28,055 bases of DNA from Phytohabitans sp036906915 (GCF_036906915.1 NZ_JBAKHX010000092.1:1-28055); one strand, 5' to 3'; shown: positions 7,740 to 16,632, numbered from the stretch's first letter. Made by a program: numbers and translations. Notes: a model not told the origin generated them from the sequence alone.

Positions 7740-10700
7740 CTAGCTGACCGGGTGGAAGAGCAGACCTTCGCCACTGCGGATCACCGGTTGTTGGTGCGCG
7801 TACTGCAGGGCCACCGTGCCGTCCCCGTTTTCGACGCCCACGGTGCTGGTGCCGCCCCGCTCGATCGTGCGCCCACCGATGTCGGCCCAGGCAATCGCGA
7901 TGTCGCCGTTCTCGTGAAACACGACCTGGAACGAGGCCCGGGACACCCAGTCGTCGAAGGAGAGGACGTTTCGCCACTCGACGACGAAGCGCCTGCTTGT
8001 GCCCGCACCGAGGACCGCGGTGCGCACGCTAGCGTTTTCGTCGACGACCCAGTCCTCCCAGAACGGGTACACCGCCAGGTTCGGTTGGCCCGGACTCGGC
8101 TGCGACGGAATGGGACAGATTTCGTGCGCCGACCCCTCCGGCTCTTCGAAGCTCACCACACCGTTCGTGTCTACCCACGCCGTCGTGTGCGACTGCCCGT
8201 ACAGCGTCACGGGGAACGGCAGCGCGACCTCGGTGAAGGCGTCATCGCCGGTCAGCGCCAGCACGTCGGACGTCGGCTCGATGCCGCGAGATCCGGCGGT
8301 GACCGTGTAGCCGCTAGACCCCGCCGCGGTGATGTCGGCGGCGTTCGAAGCGTCTCCGGCGACGGCCACCGGCGCGGTGGCGGATCCGGCGCACGCACCG
8401 GTCAATGTGGCCACCACGACCTGCGGCCCGACCGGCACGTCCGCCAGCGTGTACCGGCCGTCGGCGCCGGTGATGCCCGAACGCCCGGCCACGCTCACCT
8501 GCGCACCGGAGACCGCGGCACCAGCGCAGCGCACGACCCCCGTGACCTGGCCGGTCCGTCCGGCACCCACCTCGAACGTCACGCCGCGGCCGCTGCGCAG
8601 CACAGGCACCCGGGACGAGTACACCAGCGCTTCGCTGCCCTCGGCGTTTTCGATGCCGACAATCCCGGTAGCGCCCTGCTCCACGGCCCGCGTCCCGATG
8701 TCGTTCCAGGCCACCGCAATGTCACCGGTCTCGTGGAAGACCACCTGGAAGGACACCCGCGACTCGTTGTCGTCCCAGGACAGCACGTTGCGCCACTCAA
8801 TGACGAAGCGCCGGCTGGACCCCGTGCCCAGGAGCGCGGTCCGCACGCTCGCGTCCCCGTCGACGACCCAGTCTTTCCAGAACGCGTACACCGCACCGTT
8901 CGGCTGGTTCGGTGCCATCCGGGACGGGATCGGGAACACATCATGCGCCGGCCCGTCCGGCTCCTCGAAGCTCACCACGCCGTTCGTGTCCACCCACGCC
9001 GTCGTGTAGGACTGTCCGTACAGCGTCACTGGGAACGGCATCGTGATCTGCGTGAACGCGTCGTCGCCGGTCAACGCCAGCACGTCGGAGGTGGGCTCGA
9101 ACGACGCCGCGGCGCCGCGGCAACCGTTGCCGGACTCGTCGCTCCCACCGCCGACCGAGAGGTCGACCGTGGAGTCCAGCCCGCGCGTCGACACCGAGGC
9201 CGCAGACTCCACACCGCCGCAGACCCCGTCTGCCGCACCCGCGACAACGGCGTGGTCTCCCGCCGGCACACCAGTGAACTGGTAGGTGCCGTCGGCGGCC
9301 GTCGTGGTCGTCGCTCCGCTTGGCAGCAGGCTCACCGGTGTGTTCGAGGCCGGCTCCCCACCGCCGATCCGGGTGACCGTACCGGAAATCTTCGCCGCTG
9401 CGGGCGGGGTGTAGAGAATGCCGGTGCCGCTAGCCAGCGCCACCTCGTTGTATGAGAACTGCGATCCGACCTTGCCGTCACCGTTCTCGATGCCGACCGT
9501 CGCGCTCGCCCCACGCTCGGCGGCGTCGTCAAGGCCGGCGTAGTGAAACGCGATCCGGCCGTCCTCGTACAGGACGACCTCGACGCTCATCCGGCTCGCG
9601 GCGCTCGGTGCCACCGCCACGTCGCGCCACTCCACGACGAAGTACCGGTTGGGTGCCGTGCCGAACACCTGGGTGCGCACACTGGCCTGATCGTCGACCT
9701 GGAGGTCATCCCAGAACGGGTAAACAGTGGCGTCGGGCTGATCCTTGTGTGGGACCGGTCCGTTTTCGTACATGCCCCAGTTCGGCGGCGGATCGTCGAA
9801 CGAGACGAAGCCCGCGGCGGCCACCCACGCCGTCGTGTACGCCTGGCCGTACAACCGGAACGCGAACGGCAGCGTGACGGGCGTGCCGCCAGGCGAGCTC
9901 GGCACCGTCAACACGTTGGCTGCCGGAACGAACGTGCCGGGCCCCGTCGCGCAGGTGTAACCGAACTTGTCTCCGGTCGCCTCAAGGCCCAGGTTGACGG
10001 CCGCCGCCTCGATCAGGTCGATCTGGGCGCTCGCCATGCTCACACAGCGCTGCCCGACGGCCGAGGACACCGTGTAGCTGTCCGCGACCAGGTCGTCGAA
10101 CTGATACCGGCCCTGCGCGTTCGTGGTGGCGGTGAGCCCGGCCGGATCGAGCGACACCGTGGCGTTTGCCACCGGCGTGCCGCTGGCCGAGTCGGTCACC
10201 GTGCCCGACAGGTCGAACCGCTCGACGGGCGCACCATCGCCCGGATAGTCGATACTGATCGCCTGTCCACCGAGGAGCCCGGCGGTCCGCGTCAGGTACG
10301 CCAGGCCATCCTCGCCGACGGCGTCCTCGATGCCGACCGCCGCGAGCGAGCCGCGCTCGGCGTCGTTGTCCAGGCCGCTGTAGTTGAAGGTGGCCGTGCC
10401 GTCCGGCGCGAGGATCGCTTCGAAGCTCAGGCGTTGGCTCGTGGACGCCTTGCGATGGACGTTGCGCCACTCGATGACAAACCGCGCGTCGGCGCCGGAT
10501 CCTGTGGCGCTGGTGCGCACGCTTGCCGAGGCGTCGACGACCAGGTCGTCCCAGAAGGGCGCGATGACCGCGTTCGGCTCGGTCGGTGCCGGCATCGCCT
10601 GGTTGGTATACGGGTGGGAGCCTCCGGGGTCGACGAAGGACACGATGCCGTTGGTGTCGACCCACGCGCTGCGGTGCGTCGCGCCGTAGAACGGGAACGC

Positions 10701-13700
10701 GAACGGCAGTCCCACCGTGGTCACGGCGTTGTCACCGGTCAGCGGCAGGACGGTCTGGTCGGCAGGCGTGAACCCGGCCGCGGCCACTGAGCAGGTGTAG
10801 CCGAACACGTCCGTGAACGGCTCGACGAAGAGGTCGACGAACGGGTCGCCCTCCAAGGCCAAGGTCTGCTGAGTGGAGCGGCCACATCGGCCCCCCACGG
10901 TGGCGGTGACCGTTACCTGCCCTGGTGTGAGACCGGTGAAGCTGAAGCCGCCGTCCGGCCCGGTGGTGGCCGTCCGGCCGGCCGGGGCGAGTGTCACGGC
11001 CGCTCCGGAAACCAGTTCGAACGTCTCCGCGTCGACCACCACGCCGGAGAGGCTGGCGGCGCCGACCGCTTGGAACGGATTCTCCGCGATCGTGCTCAGC
11101 CGGCTGCCGGCGCCGACCGCCTTGGCGTACACCTTAATCTGTCCACCCGAGGTCGGCGTGATGGTCGCCGTCGCGGCGCCACCCGCCGGGTTCGCCGCGA
11201 CCGTGGTCCCGGTGGTTTCATCGTTGCCGAAGCTGTACCGGTAGGCGGTCACGTTCGCGTCGCCGCCCGCGTCGAAGCGCACCGTGAACGGCTGACCGAC
11301 CGTGGCCGTTGCGCCGTTCGGGAACGAGATCGCCGGTGCCAGCGGCGCGACGAGCAGCCCAATGTCGGCCGCGGTGACCGCGAAGTTGTAGACCTTGACA
11401 TCGTCGAGCGCGCCGCTCCAGTAGTCGACCCACTGGGCGTTGGACCTGGTGCGCCCGATGCTCAGCGTGGTGGCTGCCGCGTGCGGCCCCCATCCCTCGG
11501 CCAGCGTCGCGGAGGCCTCCAGCGTGCCGTTGACATAGAGGAGGGCCTGCCGCGTCGCGGCGTTGTACACACCGGCGACGTGTGTCCACTTCCCCACCGT
11601 GGGCGCGGATGTGCTCTGGATCGTCGATCCGGCAGCGCCCGATGCATCGGTCGGCACCACCCGGAAGTTCCACCGGTCGGCGCCACCGTTGTAGGCCAGC
11701 CGAAGGGCATGGACGTTCGCCCCGTCATAGCTGACGATGTGGCGCACACCGCCGCCGGTGGCGGCCAGCCGCACCCAGGCCGCGGCGGTGAAGCTGCCGC
11801 TGGAGTTCATCGGGACGGTGGCGCCGGTGTCCGGGTGTGGTGACGTCATCTGTGCGGTGGTCGCCGCGTACGCGGTGCTGCCGTTCAGCGACAACGCCGT
11901 GCCGACGTTGGATCGGCCAGGCGTACGGGCGGCTCCACCGGCAAGCGTCGCGGTGTTGCCGTGGTCGGTCTTGTCCTGAGCGTTGCCGCTCGCCTCGTCG
12001 AAGGTCCACTCCGCCACGGGACCGGACCCGGATCGCACCTTGAACGTGTAGGCCCGTGAGGCAGTCGAGAAGCGGCCCGACCGCTCCTTGGTCCAGACGT
12101 ACAGGGTGTTGGTGCCGTCCCTGATCGGGGTGAGGGTCACCGACGCCGTGTAGTCGGTCGTCGACGCCGGCACGGTCGGCATCCCCTCCGCGAACGTTCC
12201 GGCGTTCAGCGAATACGCGTAGGCCAGCGCGTCACTCGGCCGGTTCGTCGGCGGGGTGATCCGGAATGTGCCGGGAAGCCCCACCCCGCCGCGAGGCGCC
12301 TGTGTCGGCGAGTCCGGCGGATACTCCGTCGACGCCACGCTCGTCGGCGCATTCGGCACCGTGAAGTCGGTGGCGAACTCGCACGTGCCGGACCACGGGC
12401 CGTTCGCGATCGTGTCACCCGTGATGGCCTGCCACACGTACACCGTGTTGTCGGCGAGCCGGCCCGCCGGAATCTGTACGCTGACCGGCGACGGGTTGCC
12501 CGAAGACTTCGAAAGCTTGTTGGACTCGCTGCGGGCGCCGCCCAGCGGCCACCAGTAGAAGTGCGTCGTCAAAGACTGCTGGCCGGAGTCCACGTCGGAC
12601 TGCTTCGCCGACAGGCTCGGCGAGTTGGCCCACACGTATGGCCGCGCGGCGCCGGTCTTGCACTCCAGGCCATGCGACTTCCGCTCCGACGGCGCGTTCG
12701 GGATGGTGTTGTATGTGATCGAGAGCTTCGGAGTCGCGTGGTTGTACCGCTTCCAGTGGTTGACCGTGCCCTCGTCGATGGCGCGCATGCCGAGCGTGAC
12801 GTCCTTCCAGCCGCCCGCGACGCCGCGCGCCACAATGGACTTCACGTTGAACTCGACGTCGCCCGTGCCCAGGCATCCGTGGGCCTTGTTGACCTTGTGG
12901 TCCGCCACCGCCGTCGCCGTGTAGTTGTTGTCCCAGCCTGGCTGGTTGTTCCAGGTGGTGTTCTGTGAGATCGGGCCGGTGAGCCACACTCGGGCGTTCG
13001 ACTTCGGGCTGCAGGTCCACGACCAGCGCTGCTGGATGCGGAATTGGGCGGTCAGGATCTGCTTGCCCCGCACGCCGGCGATGTTCATCCGGAAGAAGCT
13101 GCGAATCTTATGGTCGGAACAGCCGCTGCAGTCGCGGGTGCGACCCACGCCGGCCGAGCCCGTGATGTCGCCGTCACTCAGTGCCGTCGCGTTCTGCCAG
13201 AACTTGCTGCTGGGGTGCTTGCTCCACACCGATGTCCACGCGTTCGAGGCGATGCCGCCGGTCCACGACGGGTCGATGAACACGGGGTAGCGCGTCGCGG
13301 GGTCGGACAGCATCTCCCGGTCTGGCACCACGGAGAGCTGGCCGCCCGACACCTTGGCGGGCATGGGAGACACCCGCGCGACCTGGGCCCGCTCGTCCGG
13401 CGGCGTCGCCGACTCGCCGGCCGACGAGTCCCACATCAACGGGGTCGGCGACACGAACACCGCGCGGCCCTTGGCGTCACGCGCCTCGAGGCCGCCTCCC
13501 GTGATGGGCTTGGCCGTCACGCCCTTCGTCGCAAGTCCGAATCGGACGGTGTCCAGGCGGGCCTGCATAGCAGCCTTGCGCGACCGGACCACGAGAACCT
13601 CGGAGAAACCTGTTGCGGACGCGGTGACCCGCAGGTCAACACCCGGCAGGACCTCCGGGTACACGGCGGTATCGCCGGACAGGCGCGGGACGGGCAGTGG

Positions 13701-14141
13701 GTCGGGCCACGACATCGCCAGCTCACGGTCGCGGTCGACGATCCTGGCCAAGGGCGCCTTTCCGCCACCGGAGAACACCACACGCACTGTGGTGGAGCGC
13801 GGCGCGATCGAGCCGTCGGACGTCTTGGTCAGGGTCGTGTCGACCGGCACCCAGCCGTCACCCTTCCGCACCCGTACCGGCTGCGCCGTCTGCTCCAGCG
13901 TGCCGGTGCCGTCAGGATTGGCGAAGGTCTGCGAGGACTCGGTGCGGTCAGCCAGAATCTCGACACGGCGACCACACGCCTCGGCCGTCTGTGCCGCGGC
14001 CGCCGCGTCCTGCTTGGCATCGGCGCATGACGGCTGTGGTGTCGCGGCCGGCGCGGCCGATCCTGGTGCCGGCAGCACGACAAGCGCGGAGGCGACGACA
14101 GCGATCCCGCTCAGTCCGGACACAATGCGACGTACCAGCAT
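7740..14141 (-). CDS. giant secreted multidomain protein (DNRLRE-like, LamG, four repeated beta-sandwich modules)
   Basis: This 2133-aa protein is read from the ATG at 14141 (GGGGGTGTGTG just upstream; codon 30 of a longer open frame). That start places a Sec signal peptide at residues 1-29. Residues 30-290 match the N-terminal part common to actinobacterial RHS-associated secreted proteins. About 300-480 is DNRLRE-like (AFxSVWS, FFRMNI, TTWNNQPGW). About 710-930 is a LamG/concanavalin-like jellyroll (AEWTFDEASG to GALDDVKVYN). The rest alternates four carboxypeptidase-regulatory-like beta domains (SGVVVDAET, SGTVTDSASG, SGTVTRIGGG, TGVVRCAGA) with four roughly 185-residue modules. Each module contains AWVDTNG-VSF or a variant, an FWDDL/FWEDW motif, VxEWRNV and a closing VGIEN-like motif. 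There are no enzyme motifs and no sortase or membrane anchor, so an adhesive or carbohydrate-binding role is likely. Being 13 nt upstream of the RHS toxin gene, it may help present or target the toxin; this is inference. Confidence 0.8.
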   Translation of the reverse strand: MLVRRIVSGLSGIAVVASALVVLPAPGSAAPAATPQPSCADAKQDAAAAAQTAEACGRRVEILADRTESSQTFANPDGTGTLEQTAQPVRVRKGDGWVPVDTTLTKTSDGSIAPRSTTVRVVFSGGGKAPLARIVDRDRELAMSWPDPLPVPRLSGDTAVYPEVLPGVDLRVTASATGFSEVLVVRSRKAAMQARLDTVRFGLATKGVTAKPITGGGLEARDAKGRAVFVSPTPLMWDSSAGESATPPDERAQVARVSPMPAKVSGGQLSVVPDREMLSDPATRYPVFIDPSWTGGIASNAWTSVWSKHPSSKFWQNATALSDGDITGSAGVGRTRDCSGCSDHKIRSFFRMNIAGVRGKQILTAQFRIQQRWSWTCSPKSNARVWLTGPISQNTTWNNQPGWDNNYTATAVADHKVNKAHGCLGTGDVEFNVKSIVARGVAGGWKDVTLGMRAIDEGTVNHWKRYNHATPKLSITYNTIPNAPSERKSHGLECKTGAARPYVWANSPSLSAKQSDVDSGQQSLTTHFYWWPLGGARSESNKLSKSSGNPSPVSVQIPAGRLADNTVYVWQAITGDTIANGPWSGTCEFATDFTVPNAPTSVASTEYPPDSPTQAPRGGVGLPGTFRITPPTNRPSDALAYAYSLNAGTFAEGMPTVPASTTDYTASVTLTPIRDGTNTLYVWTKERSGRFSTASRAYTFKVRSGSGPVAEWTFDEASGNAQDKTDHGNTATLAGGAARTPGRSNVGTALSLNGSTAYAATTAQMTSPHPDTGATVPMNSSGSFTAAAWVRLAATGGGVRHIVSYDGANVHALRLAYNGGADRWNFRVVPTDASGAAGSTIQSTSAPTVGKWTHVAGVYNAATRQALLYVNGTLEASATLAEGWGPHAAATTLSIGRTRSNAQWVDYWSGALDDVKVYNFAVTAADIGLLVAPLAPAISFPNGATATVGQPFTVRFDAGGDANVTAYRYSFGNDETTGTTVAANPAGGAATATITPTSGGQIKVYAKAVGAGSRLSTIAENPFQAVGAASLSGVVVDAETFELVSGAAVTLAPAGRTATTGPDGGFSFTGLTPGQVTVTATVGGRCGRSTQQTLALEGDPFVDLFVEPFTDVFGYTCSVAAAGFTPADQTVLPLTGDNAVTTVGLPFAFPFYGATHRSAWVDTNGIVSFVDPGGSHPYTNQAMPAPTEPNAVIAPFWDDLVVDASASVRTSATGSGADARFVIEWRNVHRKASTSQRLSFEAILAPDGTATFNYSGLDNDAERGSLAAVGIEDAVGEDGLAYLTRTAGLLGGQAISIDYPGDGAPVERFDLSGTVTDSASGTPVANATVSLDPAGLTATTNAQGRYQFDDLVADSYTVSSAVGQRCVSMASAQIDLIEAAAVNLGLEATGDKFGYTCATGPGTFVPAANVLTVPSSPGGTPVTLPFAFRLYGQAYTTAWVAAAGFVSFDDPPPNWGMYENGPVPHKDQPDATVYPFWDDLQVDDQASVRTQVFGTAPNRYFVVEWRDVAVAPSAASRMSVEVVLYEDGRIAFHYAGLDDAAERGASATVGIENGDGKVGSQFSYNEVALASGTGILYTPPAAAKISGTVTRIGGGEPASNTPVSLLPSGATTTTAADGTYQFTGVPAGDHAVVAGAADGVCGGVESAASVSTRGLDSTVDLSVGGGSDESGNGCRGAAASFEPTSDVLALTGDDAFTQITMPFPVTLYGQSYTTAWVDTNGVVSFEEPDGPAHDVFPIPSRMAPNQPNGAVYAFWKDWVVDGDASVRTALLGTGSSRRFVIEWRNVLSWDDNESRVSFQVVFHETGDIAVAWNDIGTRAVEQGATGIVGIENAEGSEALVYSSRVPVLRSGRGVTFEVGAGRTGQVTGVVRCAGAAVSGAQVSVAGRSGITGADGRYTLADVPVGPQVVVATLTGACAGSATAPVAVAGDASNAADITAAGSSGYTVTAGSRGIEPTSDVLALTGDDAFTEVALPFPVTLYGQSHTTAWVDTNGVVSFEEPEGSAHEICPIPSQPSPGQPNLAVYPFWEDWVVDENASVRTAVLGAGTSRRFVVEWRNVLSFDDWVSRASFQVVFHENGDIAIAWADIGGRTIERGGTSTVGVENGDGTVALQYAHQQPVIRSGEGLLFHPVS
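7743..9131 (-). repeat. tandem duplication of the last two beta-sandwich modules
   Basis: Within the giant secreted protein gene, the third and fourth modules are close DNA copies offset by 819 bases (273 codons). For example, the block around 8241 (gtcatcgccggtcagcgcca) matches that around 9060 with few changes. Both encode EPTSDVLALTGDDAF, then FPVTLYGQS and VDTNGVVSFEEP. The first two modules, further upstream, are more diverged. This points to a recent internal duplication of one regulatory-like domain plus one module. Confidence 0.7.
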
Positions 14142-14186
14142 CACACACCCCCGTGCGGGAGCCGCTTCGTAACGACTCCTGCGCGG

Positions 14187-14215
14187 ATCGTATAGATCGC
14201 TTACGACGCTCACAA
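14187..14215 (-). promoter_or_regulatory. candidate sigma-70-type promoter of the toxin operon
   Basis: On the minus strand TTGTGA (14215-14210) and TACGAT (14192-14187) are separated by exactly 17 bases. They lie about 45 bases upstream of the ATG at 14141. Spacing and hexamers fit a primary-sigma promoter driving the giant protein, RHS toxin and immunity operon. It is a motif match only. Confidence 0.45.
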
Positions 14216-14342
14216 TAGGCGCATTCACATACGCCGCGATTGTCCGCTTCCGGCCACCGAGGCCGCATCACCACCAACTGGTCCACTATGGATAGGCTGG
14301 TCGCGAGTCAGATCCGGATACCTAGCGATCCCGGCCGGGTAC

Positions 14343-14843
14343 TCAAACTGGCCCATGGGCCCTTAGGGCGGAGTGCACCCACTTGGAGACCATCGGTTCG
14401 CCAGGTAGGTCCGTGAGATCAGTGGCTACCCAGCGGGCTTGGGAGATCTCCCCATTTGGGCTGATCTCGTCCGAGATTGCGTGGAGGCGGATAATCGTCA
14501 AGTGACCCCGCTTGCCCGCGCTGGTGGTCGGGTGTTCCTCTAGCACAAGGGTGAACGAGTCCACCTCAATGCCCAGTTCTTCGATGCACTCCCGCCTGGC
14601 TGCTTGCTCTGGAGTCTCCCGGGCCGGCCTGTAACCGCCTCCCGGCAAGCTCCACAGCGATCGGTCGCCGTAGCTGTGTTGCACGAGAAGCACCCGGTCA
14701 GAGTCGACCGGATGAATGATCAACGCCTTCACCCCGTACGTGGTCGGCTTCGCGATCCGCCAGTACGCCCTGCGGATGCGATAGAGCAGTTGGAACACGA
14801 ACGGCGGGATCCTCATACGGCCATCCAACCCTCTGCGGCTCAT
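14343..14843 (-). CDS. Nudix hydrolase
   Basis: This 166-aa protein carries a complete Nudix box at residues 70-92 (GYRPARE, then REC-IEELGI), matching GX5EX7REUXEEXGU with Cys at the first U position. The glutamates that bind the metal are present, so it should hydrolyse a nucleoside diphosphate linked to another moiety; the substrate cannot be inferred. The N-terminal 30 residues are basic and aromatic (FVFQLLYRIRRAYWRIAK). The start ATG at 14843 overlaps the TGA of the upstream gene as ATGA, so the two are translationally coupled. It lies on the same strand as, and about 200 bases upstream of, the toxin operon, with no clear terminator between, so some readthrough is possible. An alternative start is Met10. 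Confidence 0.88.
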   Translation of the reverse strand: MSRRGLDGRMRIPPFVFQLLYRIRRAYWRIAKPTTYGVKALIIHPVDSDRVLLVQHSYGDRSLWSLPGGGYRPARETPEQAARRECIEELGIEVDSFTLVLEEHPTTSAGKRGHLTIIRLHAISDEISPNGEISQARWVATDLTDLPGEPMVSKWVHSALRAHGPV

Positions 14844-15244
14844 GAGTGTTGCGGGCTGCCGGTGGATGTTGCGGTGGCCTGTGAGCCGCGTCTGTCTACC
14901 GTGGTTTCGGCGTGGGCGAGGATCGCGTTGATCTCTGCCTCGTCACCTCCGAGCAGGTCACCGACGACTACCAGGATCGCCCCGTAGGCGCGCAACTCGG
15001 TCATGACGTCGATGTCGGCAGTGGACACGACGTCGCCGAGTTCCTGACGAATGAGCACGTCCGTCGCCGCGACGGGCACGTCCGTGGTAAACGCCTTCCT
15101 TACGCCGGTCAGGAATCCGGCGATCAGGTGCCGGTCGAGGCCGTTAACGAAGTAGCGGCGCACCGCGGCCCTGAACGCCGCCTGGATGAATGCCGCAGCC
15201 TCGACCGATCCGGCGCGCTTGACCTCCGCCTGCAGCCCGTACAC
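14840..15244 (-). CDS. hypothetical protein, probably frameshifted near its 5' end
   Basis: This 134-residue frame is called from a GTG at 15244 with AGGAGG a few bases upstream. It is mostly helical with alternating hydrophobics (AAAFIQAAFRAAVRRYF, DVLIRQELGDVVSTADIDVM, AILVVVGDLLGGDEAEIN) and no membrane segment. I do not recognise the family. The true gene probably starts further upstream in another frame. There the minus strand encodes STLAAQFVRAMMLGQQEARV up to about 15245, and that peptide would run naturally into YGLQAEVKRAG if one GT pair were restored in the CGTGTAC at the junction. The 3' end overlaps the Nudix start (ATGA), so the two probably act in one pathway. The downstream part may still be expressed; the 5' part abuts recombinase debris. 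Confidence 0.55.
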   Translation of the reverse strand: MYGLQAEVKRAGSVEAAAFIQAAFRAAVRRYFVNGLDRHLIAGFLTGVRKAFTTDVPVAATDVLIRQELGDVVSTADIDVMTELRAYGAILVVVGDLLGGDEAEINAILAHAETTVDRRGSQATATSTGSPQHS

Positions 15245-15450
15245 GCGCCTCCTGCTGGCCCAGCATCATCGCCCGCACGAACTGGGCCGCCAGCGTGCTC
15301 GGGTCTTCGAGCTGACCGCCGCATCCGGCACGTGCCGGTGGTGTCCGACGGCGCGCTGTGCGGATCGTCAGCATCGGCGACTTGGTAAAAACCGCATCGA
15401 CCAATCGGAGTCCGAGCGCACCGCCCTGGTCGACTACATCTCCGGCGCCC

Positions 15451-15513
15451 GAGTTCGAGCGCGCGCTGATCCTGGAACGCCAGCGCGAGGGCATCGCGGT
15501 GGCCAAGCAGCGC
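15451..15513 (+). pseudogene. serine recombinase (resolvase) fragment
   Basis: The plus strand encodes EFERALILERQREGIA followed by VAKQR. This is the end of the catalytic domain and start of the E-helix of resolvase/invertase recombinases, normally followed by a GR-rich linker and a helix-turn-helix. Here the flanking frames do not continue the match on either side: upstream reads SPAP and downstream CCKTGN. Only about 21 codons survive, with no catalytic serine, so this is recombination debris. Confidence 0.6.
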
Positions 15514-15515
15514 TG

Positions 15516-15776
15516 CTGCAAGACCGGGAACGCGTCACCGCAGCAGCTGAGCTGGACGAGTGGGCGCGCGTCGAAGCCCCACCCTCGGATGAAGAGATCT
15601 CCCGGCTGCGCAAGCTGATCCGCCGCGTCGAGACCGACCTCGACGACCTCACCGGCGAAGAACAACAACAGATCCGCGATGCGGTCGCGATGCTGCGTAA
15701 GACCCGCAGCGTCCAACTTGGGACGCCCGGCGGCGGGCCAGCTGGGGTCAACCTGCGACTGGAGCGAGACGCGTGA
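15516..15776 (+). pseudogene. C-terminal coding remnant, possibly a TnpB-type integrase tail
   Basis: The frame reads RERVTAAAELDEWARVEAPP, then a charged helical stretch (EEISRLRKLIRRVETDLDDL), and stops at 15774-15776 with RLERDA. It lies in a different frame from the resolvase piece just upstream, so the two are joined by a breakpoint near 15515. The stop overlaps the GTG of the next frame (GTGA), as between tnpB and tnpC genes of actinobacterial Tn554-like elements. No integrase catalytic residue is included, so the family call comes mostly from the neighbour. Confidence 0.35.
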
Positions 15777-15907
15777 GCCATTCATCACCGGCATCCCCGC
15801 TCGCCCAAGCCCGTGGGGACGACTCCGCCCGCCGCCGGCGCCGCGTCCTGAAGGCCCTCGACGAGGGATCCGGCCTTGGCGACTGGTGCGGTCGAGGCGT
15901 TCGCTGA
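15773..15907 (+). pseudogene. N-terminal remnant of a TnpC/DUF6262-like transposition protein
   Basis: From the GTG at 15773 the frame gives 44 residues including PLAQARGDDSARRRRRVLKA and LDEGSGLGDW before a premature TGA. The motif ARxxDSARRRxRVLKAL is what I know from the start of TnpC-like (DUF6262) proteins encoded next to Tn554-type integrases, which then continue into a helix-turn-helix. That domain and the long coiled coil are missing, so the gene is broken at about 15880. The GTGA overlap with the preceding frame supports an ancestral tnpB-tnpC pair. Confidence 0.5.
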
Positions 15908-16203
15908 TTTGAGTAGAGCCGAGGCTAATTTAATCTTTGGGCAGGCGGGTCATCTGGTTCACTACGGCGCGGACACCGAGCCGCTGCAGACTCTCATCCG
16001 CTTGAGCTCAGCCGTCCAACGCGGCGAGGCTGCGGAAGATGCCACGCTCAGGCCGGGTGATGAGGTGCGACTCGTGGACGCGCGGCTTGGCGACGTTCGC
16101 GCCGAGTGAGAGACCCATCGGGTCGCTGTCTCGGCATGGGAAGTGTGCAGTTGCGGCCCGTCCAAGCTCAGCAGACACCTGCCACCTAAGCTGCGCTGCC
16201 ACT
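15908..16203. other. stretch with no recognised gene
   Basis: This region is less GC-rich at its start (AGTAGAGCCGAGGCTAATTT). A plus-strand frame running through it to 16109 encodes ANLIFGQAGHLVHYGADTEP and ends PGDEVRLVDARLGDVRAE. It has no family resemblance I know and no convincing start or ribosome binding site. It may be a decayed gene next to the recombination debris, or chance. Confidence 0.3.
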
Positions 16204-16209
16204 TATGAT
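16204..16209 (+). promoter_or_regulatory. candidate -10 box for a leaderless transcript
   Basis: TATGAT lies six bases before the ATG at 16216, and no Shine-Dalgarno sequence is present. The spacing would place the transcription start at or next to the start codon, as in the many leaderless mRNAs of actinomycetes. No clear -35 hexamer is visible. Confidence 0.4.
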
Positions 16210-16215
16210 TGCTCG

Positions 16216-16632
16216 ATGTCGTTCGCAGTGCAGTGGATTCGGCCACTGACGGTGGTATCGGCAGCTGGCTTTACAGGCGCGGCCTTCGCAATCCGCGCCA
16301 CGATGGACGGTCCCATCGAACAGTACTCAGGCGCCGCCTTGTCCGCGGCCATCGTCTACACGATCGTGATCTTCATCTGGCCGCTGATGTCCCCACTGCT
16401 CGCTGGCGGCGCCGCGGTCGTCTACTGCTGGCTCATCGAGTTCGCACAGCTCACCCCCATACCCGCGGCACTCTCCGAACGCAGCTCGTTCGCGCGCCTG
16501 CTGCTAGGCGCCCAGTTCGACACCATCGATGTTGCCTGGTACCCCGTCGGCGCCGTCCCATTGGTCACCGCGCATTGGTTCCTTCGGGCCCGTACACGTT
16601 CCCAGACAGACCTGACACCCGTTGAGCCTTAG
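16216..16632 (+). CDS. DUF2809 family membrane protein
   Basis: This 138-aa protein has about four hydrophobic segments: PLTVVSAAGFTGAAFAI, ALSAAIVYTIVIFIWPL, LLAGGAAVVYCWLIEFAQL and VAWYPVGAVPLVTAHWFL. The motif pattern WLIEFAQLTPIPA followed by LLGAQFDTIDVAWYPVG is the signature I associate with DUF2809 (YjgA-like) membrane proteins, whose function is unknown. Length is normal for the family. The ATG at 16216 is chosen over the open frame further upstream because the TATGAT box sits just before it and the signature begins soon after. It stands alone between recombination debris and an opposing gene. Confidence 0.8.
   Translation: MSFAVQWIRPLTVVSAAGFTGAAFAIRATMDGPIEQYSGAALSAAIVYTIVIFIWPLMSPLLAGGAAVVYCWLIEFAQLTPIPAALSERSSFARLLLGAQFDTIDVAWYPVGAVPLVTAHWFLRARTRSQTDLTPVEP

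Noticed and set aside
7719..9455. 578-codon plus-strand open frame opposite the giant secreted protein
   Set aside because: It is internally repetitive only because the real gene on the other strand is repeated; no domain or ribosome binding site is seen.
14320..14342. CCCGGCCGGG palindrome downstream of the Nudix gene as a terminator
   Set aside because: The stem is short, has no loop, and is not followed by a T-run or an extended stem.
15876..16109. 77-codon plus-strand frame (ANLIFGQAGHLVHYG)
   Set aside because: It looks somewhat protein-like but has no start signal or recognisable family; reported only as an unassigned stretch.
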